DNA of 62,007 nt from DASXRU01 sp039933315 (GTDB lineage: Bacteria > Acidobacteriota > Blastocatellia > Pyrinomonadales > Pyrinomonadaceae). Each line of letters begins with the position of its first letter. The first letter of the stretch is position 1. Of the stretch, positions 52,913 through 61,721 are shown piece after piece. Location of the stretch: contig JBDTOI010000006.1 in NCBI GenBank assembly GCA_039933315.1, forward strand, positions 1 through 62,007, in the 5' to 3' direction. Made by a program: the position numbers and the translations under genes. The notes below the pieces were generated by a model. It saw only the letters and a program-made list of their open reading frames with translations. It did not search any database and had not been told where the DNA came from.

Positions 52913-54790
52913 ATGTCAACCACTGCGAAACAATTCCACGAAGAAGAAGCGATCGGCAAGACCTATGACTTGCAGATCGCCCGCCGGCTGCTGCGGTATC
53001 TAAAACCCTATCTGAAGCTGCTGGCGGTGGCCCTTGGGCTGACGCTGGTCTTGAATCTGCTGGGCATACTGCAGCCAAAGTTTACTGAATACGCCATCGA
53101 CTGGCACATCCTGCCGCGCAAGACAGAAGGTCTGACCTTTCTGGTTGCGATTTTTGTTGCTGTGCAATTCGCCCGCTTTGTCTTCTCCTATTTTCAGGCC
53201 GTGCTGCTTAACACAATTGGCCAGCACGTCATGTACGACTTGCGCAGCGAGCTTTACTACAAACTCCAGCACCAGGAAGTAGCCTACTACGATCGCAATC
53301 CGGTCGGCCGCATCATGACCCGGTTGACCAACGATGTGGACTCTCTTAACGAACTGTTTACCTCGGGTGTGACTGATCTACTGGGCGACCTGGTAATGAT
53401 CGTAGCCATCATCGGCATGATGCTGTGGATGGATGTGCGTCTAACTCTAATAACTTTACTGACCGTGCCGATGTTATTTGCCGCGACCACCTGGTTCCGC
53501 AAAGGGGCGCGCCGCGGCTATGACATGGTACGAACGCGTATCGCCCGCATTAACGCCTTCCTGCAGGAGCATTTCTCCGGCGCGCAGACGGTGCAGATTT
53601 TCAACGCGGAAGCGAAATCGCTGGCCCGCTTTGAACGCATAAATGACGACCATCGCAACGCAAATATTGAAACGATCTTCTACTACGCAGTCTTCTTTCC
53701 CCTGGTGGATTTCATCGGCGCGGTCGGCATCGCCCTGGTAATCTGGTACGGCGGCTGGCGGGTGATGCAGAACACACCGGGTCACACAGTTCTATCACTG
53801 GGAGCGCTGGTGGCCTTTATTCAGTACTCGGGATTCCTCTTTCAACCCATTCGCGACATTTCCGACAAGTACAACGTGCTGCAGGCCGCGGTAGTCGCTT
53901 CGCATCGTATTTTCAAGACACTCGATCTGCCCATCGCCATCACGACGCCGGCTAATCCGCTTAAGAGCGGACGCGCTGAAGGTCGCATCGAATTCGAGAA
54001 CGTTTGGTTCGCCTACAAAGACGAGGACTGGGTGCTGCAGGATGTCTCGTTCACTGTAGAGCCCGGCCAGTCGGTCGCGCTGGTGGGACATACGGGTTCA
54101 GGCAAGACCACGATCACTAATCTGTTGATGCGCTTTTACGACGTCCAGCGCGGGCGAATCCTGCTCGATGGCGTCGATGTGCGCGATTGGGACTTGCAGG
54201 CCCTGCGCGAAAACTTTGCTGTCGTACTACAGGATGTCTTCCTTTTTAGCGGTTCGGTGGAAAGCAACATACGGCTGGGACGCCAGGACATCTCGCCTGA
54301 GCGGGTGGCGTGGGCGGCTACGGAAGTGCGCGCCGACCGCTTCATTGAGCGGCTGCCCGGGGCGTACAAAGCCGAAGTGCGGGAACGCGGCGCCGGGCTT
54401 TCCGTGGGCCAGAAACAGCTCATTTCCTTTGCTCGTGCGCTGGCTTTCGATCCGGCCCTGTTGATTCTGGATGAAGCCACCAGCTCGATCGATACGGAAA
54501 CTGAGCAACTAATCCAGCAGGCCATTGAGCGCGTAATGCGCCAGCGCACTTCGGTGGTAGTAGCACATCGACTCTCAACGATTCAGCGCGCTGATCGGAT
54601 TATCGTGCTGCACCACGGCACAATCCGGGAACAGGGCTCTCATCAGGATCTCCTCGCGATGCGCGGGCTGTACTGGAAGCTCTACAAGCTACAATATGCA
54701 GAGGCAGCCAGTGACCGCTACCATGAACCCTCGACTGAGCCGGAACCTTTGATAGGGGCAGTTACCTCTGACCTTCAGTTCAACGAGTAA
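52913..54790 (+). CDS. ABC exporter half-transporter (catalytically complete Walker B subunit)
   Basis: The product is 625 residues. The membrane domain is of the type IV exporter kind (ATPase half-transporter, with coupling-helix phrase NPVGRIMTRLTNDVDSLNELFTSG). In the nucleotide-binding domain, Walker A is GHTGSGKTT (from residue 392), Walker B is LILD520-E521 with the catalytic Glu, and the signature is altered to LSVGQ (496-500). The C-terminal 40 residues are Glu/Pro-rich and extra. It should form a heterodimer with the 50677-52419 product, with one consensus and one degenerate ATP site. Confidence 0.95.
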   Translation: MSTTAKQFHEEEAIGKTYDLQIARRLLRYLKPYLKLLAVALGLTLVLNLLGILQPKFTEYAIDWHILPRKTEGLTFLVAIFVAVQFARFVFSYFQAVLLNTIGQHVMYDLRSELYYKLQHQEVAYYDRNPVGRIMTRLTNDVDSLNELFTSGVTDLLGDLVMIVAIIGMMLWMDVRLTLITLLTVPMLFAATTWFRKGARRGYDMVRTRIARINAFLQEHFSGAQTVQIFNAEAKSLARFERINDDHRNANIETIFYYAVFFPLVDFIGAVGIALVIWYGGWRVMQNTPGHTVLSLGALVAFIQYSGFLFQPIRDISDKYNVLQAAVVASHRIFKTLDLPIAITTPANPLKSGRAEGRIEFENVWFAYKDEDWVLQDVSFTVEPGQSVALVGHTGSGKTTITNLLMRFYDVQRGRILLDGVDVRDWDLQALRENFAVVLQDVFLFSGSVESNIRLGRQDISPERVAWAATEVRADRFIERLPGAYKAEVRERGAGLSVGQKQLISFARALAFDPALLILDEATSSIDTETEQLIQQAIERVMRQRTSVVVAHRLSTIQRADRIIVLHHGTIREQGSHQDLLAMRGLYWKLYKLQYAEAASDRYHEPSTEPEPLIGAVTSDLQFNE

Positions 54791-54890
54791 CGACTCACGC
54801 TCTCGATAAATACTTGTTTCTTGCGGCAGAGATGAAATACTCTCTGGCGCGTCCTAAACCTTATGGAGACGTCCTCAGTCCCCTTTGAAT

Positions 54891-55295
54891 ATGAACGTCA
54901 AGCACATTCAACTCCTGGCCATCGCCGTCGCGCTACTGGCCGGCGTCGTATTAACAGGTTGTCGCTCTCATAACTACAACGGCACCTGGCAGGGCCAGAC
55001 GTCGGAGGGCAAGGTAATCTCCTTCACCGTTAATAACAACGCGCTCACTCGCGCAAAGCTGGAGTGCAAGCTCCAATGTCAGTTAAGCGGTTTCTGTCCG
55101 ACCGAGAGTTCCTTCGAGGGTGACGTGACTGCCACGCTGGATGGCAACAGTTTCTCTGCCTCAGTGGGTGACGCAACTTTCACCGGCAAGTTCGACTCTG
55201 ACAGCACGTCATCAGGAGAGCTGAAGGTGAACACGAGCAGCCCGCAATGCGGTGAGTGCAAATCAACCGCCACCTGGACCGCAAAGAAACTGTAG
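54891..55295 (+). CDS. Small predicted lipoprotein
   Basis: The product is 134 residues from ATG 54891; a TTG two codons earlier could also serve. A lipoprotein signal ends in LTGC (residue 24 or so). The mature part is beta-rich with six further Cys residues (LECKLQCQLSGFCPT, SPQCGECKS), including two CxxxC/CxxC-like pairs, and reads like a small lipocalin/META-type or autotransporter-independent domain (YNGTWQGQTSEGKVISFTV). I do not recognise the family. It starts 100 bp after the ABC exporter and precedes the esterase gene by 33 bp. Confidence 0.75.
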   Translation: MNVKHIQLLAIAVALLAGVVLTGCRSHNYNGTWQGQTSEGKVISFTVNNNALTRAKLECKLQCQLSGFCPTESSFEGDVTATLDGNSFSASVGDATFTGKFDSDSTSSGELKVNTSSPQCGECKSTATWTAKKL

Positions 55296-55328
55296 TCGCG
55301 CCCAACTCTACTCACACGGAGTCAAAAA

Positions 55329-57110
55329 ATGAGATCGAAATACCTCATACAGCTGGTTGCTTCGCTGGCCGTCATCTGTGTGTTTCCCCTGATTATCGAG
55401 GCGCAGCCACCGAGCCGGGAAACCGCCCCCAAAGACCGACAAGGAATGGGCGACCAGTTGCGTTTCGCAATCTCCTTCCCGGTCTCCAGCAGCAAGGAGT
55501 CTCTGGACGGGCGAATGTTACTGCTCATTTCTCGCAGCGACGCCAGGGAACCGCGCCTGCAAATAACCGAAGACCCTGATACGCAACAGGTGTTTGGTGT
55601 CAATGTGGATGGCCTAAAACCGGATCAGACTATCATTGTCGACGGCGGCGCGTTCGGCTATCCGGTCAAGAGCATCGCCAATCTTCCCCCGGGAGAATAC
55701 TGGGTTCAGGCACTCCTTCACCGCTATGAAACTTTTAAGCGCGCCGATGGCCACACGGTGAAGCTACCGATGGATCGGGGCGAAGGACAACAGTGGAATC
55801 GCGCGCCGGGAAATCTCTACAGCACTCCGCGAAAACTTTCCCTCGATCCCGGCAAGCCGCAGACATTTACGATCAGCCTCGACAAGATAATTCCGCCCAT
55901 TGTTCCGCCTAAGGACACGAAGTACATCAAGCACATACAAATGCAGAGCAAGTTGCTATCGGACTTCTGGGGACGGCCCATGTACCTCGGCGCGCACGTG
56001 CTGCTGCCGGAAGGTTTCGATAGTCATCCGTCAGCTCGCTATCCGCTGGCGCTCAATCACGGCCACTTCCCTGCCGACATGGGAGGCTTTCGCGAGACTC
56101 CGCCTGATCCGAATCTGAAACCTGAATACAGTTCCCGCTTTAAACTCGCAGGCTATAACCGAATCGTGCAGGAGAATGCTTACAAGTTTTATCAGGAGTG
56201 GACGGGGCCAAATTTCCCGCGCCTGCTCATCGTAGAAATTCAACACGCGAACCCCTATTACGACGATTCTTACGCCGTGAACTCTGCCAACCTTGGCCCT
56301 TACGGCGACGCCATCACCTACGAACTCATTCCCTATATCGAGCAGAAGTTTCGCGGCCTGGGTAAGGGCTGGGCGAGGTTTATGTATGGCGGCTCGACCG
56401 GCGGCTGGGAAGCACTGGCTGCCCAGGTCTTTTATCCCGACGAGTACAACGGCATTTGGGCGGCCTGTCCTGACCCGATTGATTTTCGCGCCTACACCAC
56501 TGTCAACATTTACGAGCACCAAAACGCTTATCGCGTTGACAACTCGTGGAAGGCGACGCCGCGCCCTGGTAAACGTAACTATCTCGGAGAGCTGGCAGCC
56601 ACCGTCGAAGAGATGAACCACATGGAGCTGGCCCTGGGCACGAAGAGCCGCTCCGGCGGGCAATTCGATATCTGGGAGGCGGTCTATTCACCGGTGGGCA
56701 GCGACGGATATCCCAAACCTATCTGGAACAAACTCACCGGCGAGATCGATCGCACGACAGCCGAATACTGGCGGGAACATTACGACCTGGGCTACATCCT
56801 GCGCAGCAACTGGAAAACGCTGGGACCCAAATTGACAGGCAAGATTCACATCTACGTGGGCGAGGCGGACAATTACTTTCTGAACGATGCTGTTTACTTA
56901 GTTGACGATTTTCTTAAAGGCACAAAAGATCCCGTGTATGCCGGCGAAGTGGATTACGAGCCGCGGGCCGAACATTGTTGGAACGGCGATCACACCCGGC
57001 CAAATGCGATTTCGCGCCTGCGTTATCACCAGATGTTCGCGCCCCGGATCGTCGAGCGCATCCTGAAGAGCGCCCCACCCGGCGCTGATCTCAAAAGCTG
57101 GCGCTATTAG
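55329..57110 (+). CDS. Exported esterase-like alpha/beta hydrolase
   Basis: The product is 593 residues with a signal peptide (MRSKYLIQLVASLAVICVFPLIIEAQ) and CGGAG upstream. A beta-sandwich region (about 35-200; LRFAISFPVSSSKESLDGRMLLLISRS) precedes an esterase-D-like alpha/beta hydrolase domain with the nucleophile elbow GGSTGGWEAL (about 353-362), a probable Asp in VGEADNYF, and a His in EHCWNGDH. It is probably a periplasmic serine hydrolase. The C-terminal AEHCWNGDHTRP stretch is typical of uncharacterised esterases annotated in Acidobacteriota and Bacteroidota. Substrate is unknown. Confidence 0.85.
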   Translation: MRSKYLIQLVASLAVICVFPLIIEAQPPSRETAPKDRQGMGDQLRFAISFPVSSSKESLDGRMLLLISRSDAREPRLQITEDPDTQQVFGVNVDGLKPDQTIIVDGGAFGYPVKSIANLPPGEYWVQALLHRYETFKRADGHTVKLPMDRGEGQQWNRAPGNLYSTPRKLSLDPGKPQTFTISLDKIIPPIVPPKDTKYIKHIQMQSKLLSDFWGRPMYLGAHVLLPEGFDSHPSARYPLALNHGHFPADMGGFRETPPDPNLKPEYSSRFKLAGYNRIVQENAYKFYQEWTGPNFPRLLIVEIQHANPYYDDSYAVNSANLGPYGDAITYELIPYIEQKFRGLGKGWARFMYGGSTGGWEALAAQVFYPDEYNGIWAACPDPIDFRAYTTVNIYEHQNAYRVDNSWKATPRPGKRNYLGELAATVEEMNHMELALGTKSRSGGQFDIWEAVYSPVGSDGYPKPIWNKLTGEIDRTTAEYWREHYDLGYILRSNWKTLGPKLTGKIHIYVGEADNYFLNDAVYLVDDFLKGTKDPVYAGEVDYEPRAEHCWNGDHTRPNAISRLRYHQMFAPRIVERILKSAPPGADLKSWRY

Positions 57111-57162
57111 CCGACGCTGGACCTCAGTTATCCAGCTCAACCGCGCGATGGTCTTAAAGCAA

Positions 57163-57181
57163 AAAGCCTGCGCGAGGCTTT
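57163..57181. terminator. Hairpin between the esterase and SIR2-TPR genes
   Basis: AAAGCCT (57163-57169) and AGGCTTT (57175-57181) form a perfect 7-bp stem with a GCGCG loop, 53 bp after the esterase stop. On the plus strand the stem is not followed by a T-run, so termination would be weak; on the minus strand it is followed by T-rich sequence. It at least marks the end of the esterase gene and separates the SIR2 gene. Confidence 0.45.
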
Positions 57182-57233
57182 CGCCACAATATTTGTCCGG
57201 GGCGAGAAGGCTCCGAAGCAAGTGAGGTAAGTT

Positions 57234-59507
57234 ATGCAGGAACTCGATGTCCTTCCTCAAAGCCAGGTCATCCGTTTAGTAGCACAGCTTGACGAGCGGG
57301 AGTTCACCCTTTTCCTGGGGGCCGGCGCGTCCCGTAGTTCAGGTGTCCCGTTGGCCTCCGAGATGATTCAGGAATGGCGCCGAATGGCGTTCGACGATCG
57401 CGAGCCCGCCGGCGAGGATTTCGAAAGCTGGTGCAAAGGACAACCATGGTGTGACAAGGACGGAGAATACTCCACGCTTTTCGAGATGCTGTTTCCTAAC
57501 GAGCGCGCCAGGCAGAAGTATGTGGAGCCAAAGATTGTCTCAGCCTTTCCGAGCTGGTGTTACCTTTATCTAGCCAATATTGTCGATGCGGGCCGTTTCA
57601 ACGTGATCTTCACCACCAACTTCGATGATTTGATCAATGAGGCCCTCACGTTGTACCTGGGTTACAACCCGGTGGTCTGTGCTGCCGATTCTGAAGTAAT
57701 GAGTATAAGCATCACCACCAACCGGGCAAAAATCGTAAAGCTGCATGGTGACTATCTATTCAAGTCCTTGAAAAACACCAGCGACGAGCTGAACCAGCTC
57801 GATCCAAATATGGAGGCCAAGGTCAAGGAGTTCGCCAAGCAGTGTGGCATGGTTGTTATCGGATATGCGGGCCGCGACCAGTCAGTGATGCGCGTGTTCG
57901 AGGAGTTGTTGAAGGATCGCAACTCGTTTCCCAACGGCGTCTATTGGGGACTGCGTCCCGGCGAGGTTGCGGGTTCACGCGTGAAACAACTAGCCATCTC
58001 TTTTCCCAAGCGATTCCATCTGTTCCAATGCAAGGATTTCGATTCCTTCATGTCGCAGTTACATGCGAACCTCAAGCTTAATCTTCCGCGGACAGTCTTA
58101 CAGCCCTACGAGGCGCTCCATGACAAGTTTGAACGGCTGGTGGGCAACGACACGCCTGGGCAGATAAAGGACCCGGCGATCAGGGAACACATCCAACAAC
58201 TTAAACAACAATTAGACAGACCGTGGGCCAAGACGACGGATCTGATCAGCTTTGATCTCCTGCAGGCGCAAATGGCGCTCGGGCAGCGAGATTACAAAAC
58301 GGCGCTGACCTATGTCTCCAAATATTGCGAGCAGCGGCCCGACGATGCCAATGCGTTGACTACCTGGGGCGATGCGCTTGCAGTTCAGGCTCAGGAAGAA
58401 ACCTCCGAGGCTTCATCCGAGCAGGCTGCCGCCAAATGGACGGAGGCGATTCGACTCAATCCGCAGGCATTACCGCCACGTTATAGTTTGGCCCGTTACT
58501 ACTCGCGTACTCAGAAAAGCTCCGAAGCCATCGTTGCTCTCGAAGCATTGCTCAAACTCGTGCCTAACGACCATGCGCTGCGCCGAACTCTCATTAGTCT
58601 GTATGCCAACAACAGTAAGTATGCCCAGGCATTAAGCGAAGCTGATTGGCTAATGGTGCGAGAGCCGAACGCGGCCGACCTGCACGCTATGAAGGCCGCC
58701 GTGCTGCTGCAGAGGGGCCTGATGGTAGAGGCCGTAAATGAAACAAAACTCGCCGTCAAACTTGATCCGGAGAACGCCGGGTATCATTTTGCTTTAGCAA
58801 ACACTTTTGCCCAAATGGGAAAGATCGACGAGGCCTCGGCCGAATTCAATCGAGCGATTCAACTCGACCCCAACACTCTCAGCTACCGCTTGCAAGTGAC
58901 AAACTTCTATTCGTCAATGCAGAAACCTGAGTTGGCCTTACCTCACGCGGAGGCAGCTACTGTCATAGAGCCCGATTCGGCAGAGGCACGCGGCTGGCTC
59001 GCTCAGATCTATTTAGGGTTAGGAAGAATGGCGGAGGCGCAACGAGAGACGGAGGCGGCGCTTAAGTTGAGCCCGGAGGACGTTCGTCTGCTTGTTAATG
59101 CTGCAATGCTCTACACGCATCTAAATCGTCCCGATGTGGCCGAAGGCTATTTGAGGCAAGCGGCCGAGTTGAATCCGTCACACCCGTTTCCCTATGCCCG
59201 GCTTTGCTTCTTGTACTGGATGGATTCTCGTAATCAAGAGTTGGCCGTGGCGTTTCAGCGGCTGATCCAAATCGCGCCGCCAATGGCGCAGCAGGTACAG
59301 GCGATTTTGCAAGGTCTGGAAATCGAGTTCAGGGGTGATCGTAAAGCTGCCGGCCAAGCGCTCAAGAATCAAACTCTTGCCATGGTGCAAAACCAGCCTC
59401 AGGCCGCTCAAGCTCAGCCCTGGCCTTCGGCACAGCCGGCTCGAAATAATCAGCCGTCGATGAACGACATGCTGCGTTCTGCCTGGGAAAAACTGGCAGG
59501 GTCGTAG
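57234..59507 (+). CDS. SIR2-domain protein with C-terminal TPR array (possible defence NADase)
   Basis: The product is 757 residues. The N-terminal SIR2-like domain (about 15-285) keeps all the cofactor motifs: FLGAGASRSSG (GAGAS at 29-33), TTNFDDL (N129), KLHGD (H171) and GYAGRD (210-215). N129 and H171 correspond to the catalytic pair of known SIR2 NADases such as ThsA. A variable region (about 290-400) leads to roughly eight TPRs (about 400-720) with hallmark phrases such as AVKLDPENAGYHFALANTFAQMGKIDEASAEFNRAIQLDPN. The tail is Gln/Pro-rich. SIR2-TPR proteins occur among anti-phage defence genes; here it is alone, followed by an AlkA-type gene. The start is the ATG at 57234, with a weak AGTGAGG upstream. 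Confidence 0.88.
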   Translation: MQELDVLPQSQVIRLVAQLDEREFTLFLGAGASRSSGVPLASEMIQEWRRMAFDDREPAGEDFESWCKGQPWCDKDGEYSTLFEMLFPNERARQKYVEPKIVSAFPSWCYLYLANIVDAGRFNVIFTTNFDDLINEALTLYLGYNPVVCAADSEVMSISITTNRAKIVKLHGDYLFKSLKNTSDELNQLDPNMEAKVKEFAKQCGMVVIGYAGRDQSVMRVFEELLKDRNSFPNGVYWGLRPGEVAGSRVKQLAISFPKRFHLFQCKDFDSFMSQLHANLKLNLPRTVLQPYEALHDKFERLVGNDTPGQIKDPAIREHIQQLKQQLDRPWAKTTDLISFDLLQAQMALGQRDYKTALTYVSKYCEQRPDDANALTTWGDALAVQAQEETSEASSEQAAAKWTEAIRLNPQALPPRYSLARYYSRTQKSSEAIVALEALLKLVPNDHALRRTLISLYANNSKYAQALSEADWLMVREPNAADLHAMKAAVLLQRGLMVEAVNETKLAVKLDPENAGYHFALANTFAQMGKIDEASAEFNRAIQLDPNTLSYRLQVTNFYSSMQKPELALPHAEAATVIEPDSAEARGWLAQIYLGLGRMAEAQRETEAALKLSPEDVRLLVNAAMLYTHLNRPDVAEGYLRQAAELNPSHPFPYARLCFLYWMDSRNQELAVAFQRLIQIAPPMAQQVQAILQGLEIEFRGDRKAAGQALKNQTLAMVQNQPQAAQAQPWPSAQPARNNQPSMNDMLRSAWEKLAGS

Positions 59508-59536
59508 AGAGCGATCCAGGAGTGAGCCCGATCGAA

Positions 59537-60283
59537 ATGACGGATATTGAATCAGCCGTGGGGTTGCAGGAATCGCGACCCTCACCGCCCCGCCAAATGG
59601 CTATGACGAAAGTGCCTGAGATCGTTAGGAATTTTCACGTTCCGAGCAAGGCGCCGTCACTGACTCGCCAGATTATCTTCAGCGCTTCCCAACACCTGGC
59701 AGGGCGCGACCCACATCTCGCGCGGCTCTTCACCAAAAATGGGGCGCCTCCCTTGTGGGCGCGCCGGCCGGGATTCACGACCTTGATTCAGATTATTCTT
59801 GAGCAACAGGTATCGCTCTCGTCTGCCGCGTCAATGTTTCGCCGGCTGAAGGATAAAATTGCGCCGTTCACACCGGGTCGTTTTGTGGAACTCGGCGAAG
59901 CGTATCTGCGGTCTCTGGGGCTAACCAGACAAAAGTCCGGCTACTGCGTGCAGCTCGCTGGTTCAATCGTCGCCCGCGAACTCAGTCTCCCGTCCCTCGT
60001 TTCGATGCGGGACCTGGAGGCAAGGGCGGAGCTAATGCGTATCAAGGGCATAGGCATGTGGAGCGCGGATATCTACCTGTTAATGGCTTTGCGGCGGCCT
60101 GACATCTGGCCTTCCGGCGATGTGGCTCTCATCTCCACCGTTACCACAATCAAGGGACTGAGAACCAGGCCCGACGCTGGTCAACTCCTGCGAATTGCTG
60201 AGCGATGGCGACCCTTTCGCGCCGTGGCCGCCCGAATGCTGTGGCACCACTATTTGACTCAGCGTAAGAGCAGGTCGCGATAA
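59537..60283 (+). CDS. HhH-GPD DNA glycosylase (AlkA-like 3-methyladenine glycosylase)
   Basis: The product is 248 residues from ATG 59537; a GTG at 59522 or an inner ATG near 59597 are alternatives. It has the helix-hairpin-helix and GPD segment: LEARAELMRIKGIGMWSADIYLLMALRRPDIWPSGDVAL, with the catalytic Asp in PSGDVAL. Upstream are FTTLIQIILEQQVSLSSAASMFRRLK and PLWARRPGF. The enzyme excises 3-methyladenine and similar lesions. It starts 29 bp after the SIR2-TPR stop. Together with the ATL gene it gives the window two alkylation-repair functions. Confidence 0.92.
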   Translation: MTDIESAVGLQESRPSPPRQMAMTKVPEIVRNFHVPSKAPSLTRQIIFSASQHLAGRDPHLARLFTKNGAPPLWARRPGFTTLIQIILEQQVSLSSAASMFRRLKDKIAPFTPGRFVELGEAYLRSLGLTRQKSGYCVQLAGSIVARELSLPSLVSMRDLEARAELMRIKGIGMWSADIYLLMALRRPDIWPSGDVALISTVTTIKGLRTRPDAGQLLRIAERWRPFRAVAARMLWHHYLTQRKSRSR

Positions 60284-60292
60284 CCTCTCAAA

Positions 60293-60332
60293 CTCTCCGG
60301 GAAAGTAAAATCCCGGGAGAGAAAGTATTTTT
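60293..60332 (+). terminator. Terminator after the DNA glycosylase gene
   Basis: CTCTCCGGGA (60293-60302) and TCCCGGGAGAG (60311-60321) pair almost perfectly, with one bulged base, around an eight-base loop. T-rich sequence follows (TATTTTT, 60326-60332). It begins 9 bp after the stop codon. Confidence 0.75.
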
Positions 60333-60386
60333 GCCGACGAATGTTTTGCTCACGAAACTCTAAACTCACAATGGAGGTCACCAACT

Positions 60387-60809
60387 ATGCCGTTTCATCT
60401 TCACATCACAACGCTGTTGCTACTCTCAGGGTCTTTCTTTATGACCGCGCCGAAGCCGCCCATGCCACCGGCCGCACCGGTTTTGATTTCGCCGGCCAGC
60501 GGCGCGCTCATGGACAATGGCTGCAAGCCTAAGCGCGATGGAATCAGCTGGGACTTTGATTGGAGTGATGTCCCTGGCGCCACTGCCTATCACATCAGAG
60601 TCTTCCGCAATCCCGCTATTCCGCTCATCAACAACACGAGCGTGGTCCCGTCGGCGTATCACTACACGAGCGGGCCGACCGACCACATCATCAACAGTAA
60701 CCTGAACCTGTGGAAATGGATGGTGCGGGCGAAGGTCCACGGCACATGGGGAAGATGGAGCGCCCCGCGCGGGTTCAGAGTGGAAAAGCTGAACACTGAC
60801 TGCCCGTAG
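60387..60809 (+). CDS. Small exported protein with fibronectin-like domain
   Basis: The product is 140 residues from ATG 60387, with GGAGGT eight bases upstream. A short hydrophobic N-terminus (FHLHITTLLLLSGSFFMTA) probably serves as a signal. The rest is one beta domain of the fibronectin-III-like kind (ISWDFDWSDVPGATAYHIRVFRNPA, WKWMVRAKVHGTWGRWSAPRGFRVEKL), with two Cys residues. Function is unknown. It stands alone between a terminator and the convergent PEP mutase-family gene. Confidence 0.75.
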   Translation: MPFHLHITTLLLLSGSFFMTAPKPPMPPAAPVLISPASGALMDNGCKPKRDGISWDFDWSDVPGATAYHIRVFRNPAIPLINNTSVVPSAYHYTSGPTDHIINSNLNLWKWMVRAKVHGTWGRWSAPRGFRVEKLNTDCP

Positions 60810-60839
60810 TAATGGCTTCCGGGCTGCGGATGATATCAG

Positions 60840-61688
60840 TCACACTCGATTGCTGAAGACATCATCGAGCTCTTTGAAGGGCGCGGCGTCGGCAAAGGAA
60901 TCGAACGATCCGGTTTCCCGGATGCTTTGCGCTGAGCGGATAAAGGCACCCCAGGCCACTCGGGCCAGTGTTGAGCCCACTGAAATGCGACGCACGCCCA
61001 GATCGGCAAGTCGGGAAACCGTCAACTCCTGACTCGGCCTGGTTACCAACACATTAACGGGCTTCGGAGCGACAGCCTTTACGATCGCTGCGATCTCATC
61101 TAACTTCTCAACACGGGGAGCATAAAGACAATCTGCGCCCGCCTCTGCATAAGCGACGAGCCGCTCCAGGGAAACGCGGAGTGGATTCGGGTGACCCACC
61201 AGCCACGCTTCGCAGCGAGCGGTAAGTACTACCGGAACTCCTGACGCGTCTATCGCATCGCGGGCCGCCTTGATCCGATCTACTGCCAGGCCAAACTCAT
61301 AAAGGGGTTCAGCCTGGTTTCCAGTGTTGTCCTCAATCGACAAACCCGCGACTCCAGTAGCGACGCAGAGCGCGACATTCACAGCTACACCTTCCGGTTC
61401 GTCTGCATAGCCGGTCTGAAAGTCGGCGTTGACGGGAAGCGGCGTTGCCTCAACTACCTCGCGTATGTGGTCGAGCATCTCACCGCGCGTAATCGCCGTG
61501 ACGGTGTCGGGCAGTCCGCGGGCGAATGCGAATCCGGCAGAAGTGGTGGCCAGCGCAGCAAAACCAAGGTGCTGCAAATAGACTGCCGTTCCCACGTCCC
61601 AGGGATTTGGCAAAACAAAGCACCCTGATTCGTGCATTGCGCGGAATCTGGTAATAGCGGAGCCTTCGATCGATGTTGTTTTGTTCAT
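60840..61688 (-). CDS. Isocitrate lyase/PEP mutase-family enzyme
   Basis: The product is 282 residues. The family is shown by GCFVLPNPWDVGTAVYLQHLGFAALATTSAGFAFARGLPD, the active-site loop region LPVNADFQTGYADEPEGVA and GLSIEDNTG, and a later VVLTARCEAWL. Members cleave or form C-C or C-P bonds on oxaloacetate-like or 2-methylisocitrate-like substrates, but many are uncharacterised. The loop Asp residues for Mg2+ are plausible. No phosphonate or methylcitrate genes are nearby. Its start is 33 bp before the stop of the partial gene at the right edge, on the same strand. Confidence 0.88.
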   Translation of the reverse strand: MNKTTSIEGSAITRFRAMHESGCFVLPNPWDVGTAVYLQHLGFAALATTSAGFAFARGLPDTVTAITRGEMLDHIREVVEATPLPVNADFQTGYADEPEGVAVNVALCVATGVAGLSIEDNTGNQAEPLYEFGLAVDRIKAARDAIDASGVPVVLTARCEAWLVGHPNPLRVSLERLVAYAEAGADCLYAPRVEKLDEIAAIVKAVAPKPVNVLVTRPSQELTVSRLADLGVRRISVGSTLARVAWGAFIRSAQSIRETGSFDSFADAAPFKELDDVFSNRV

Positions 61689-61721
61689 AGTTGATATTTA
61701 GGGATGCAGCATTCAGGGCGT

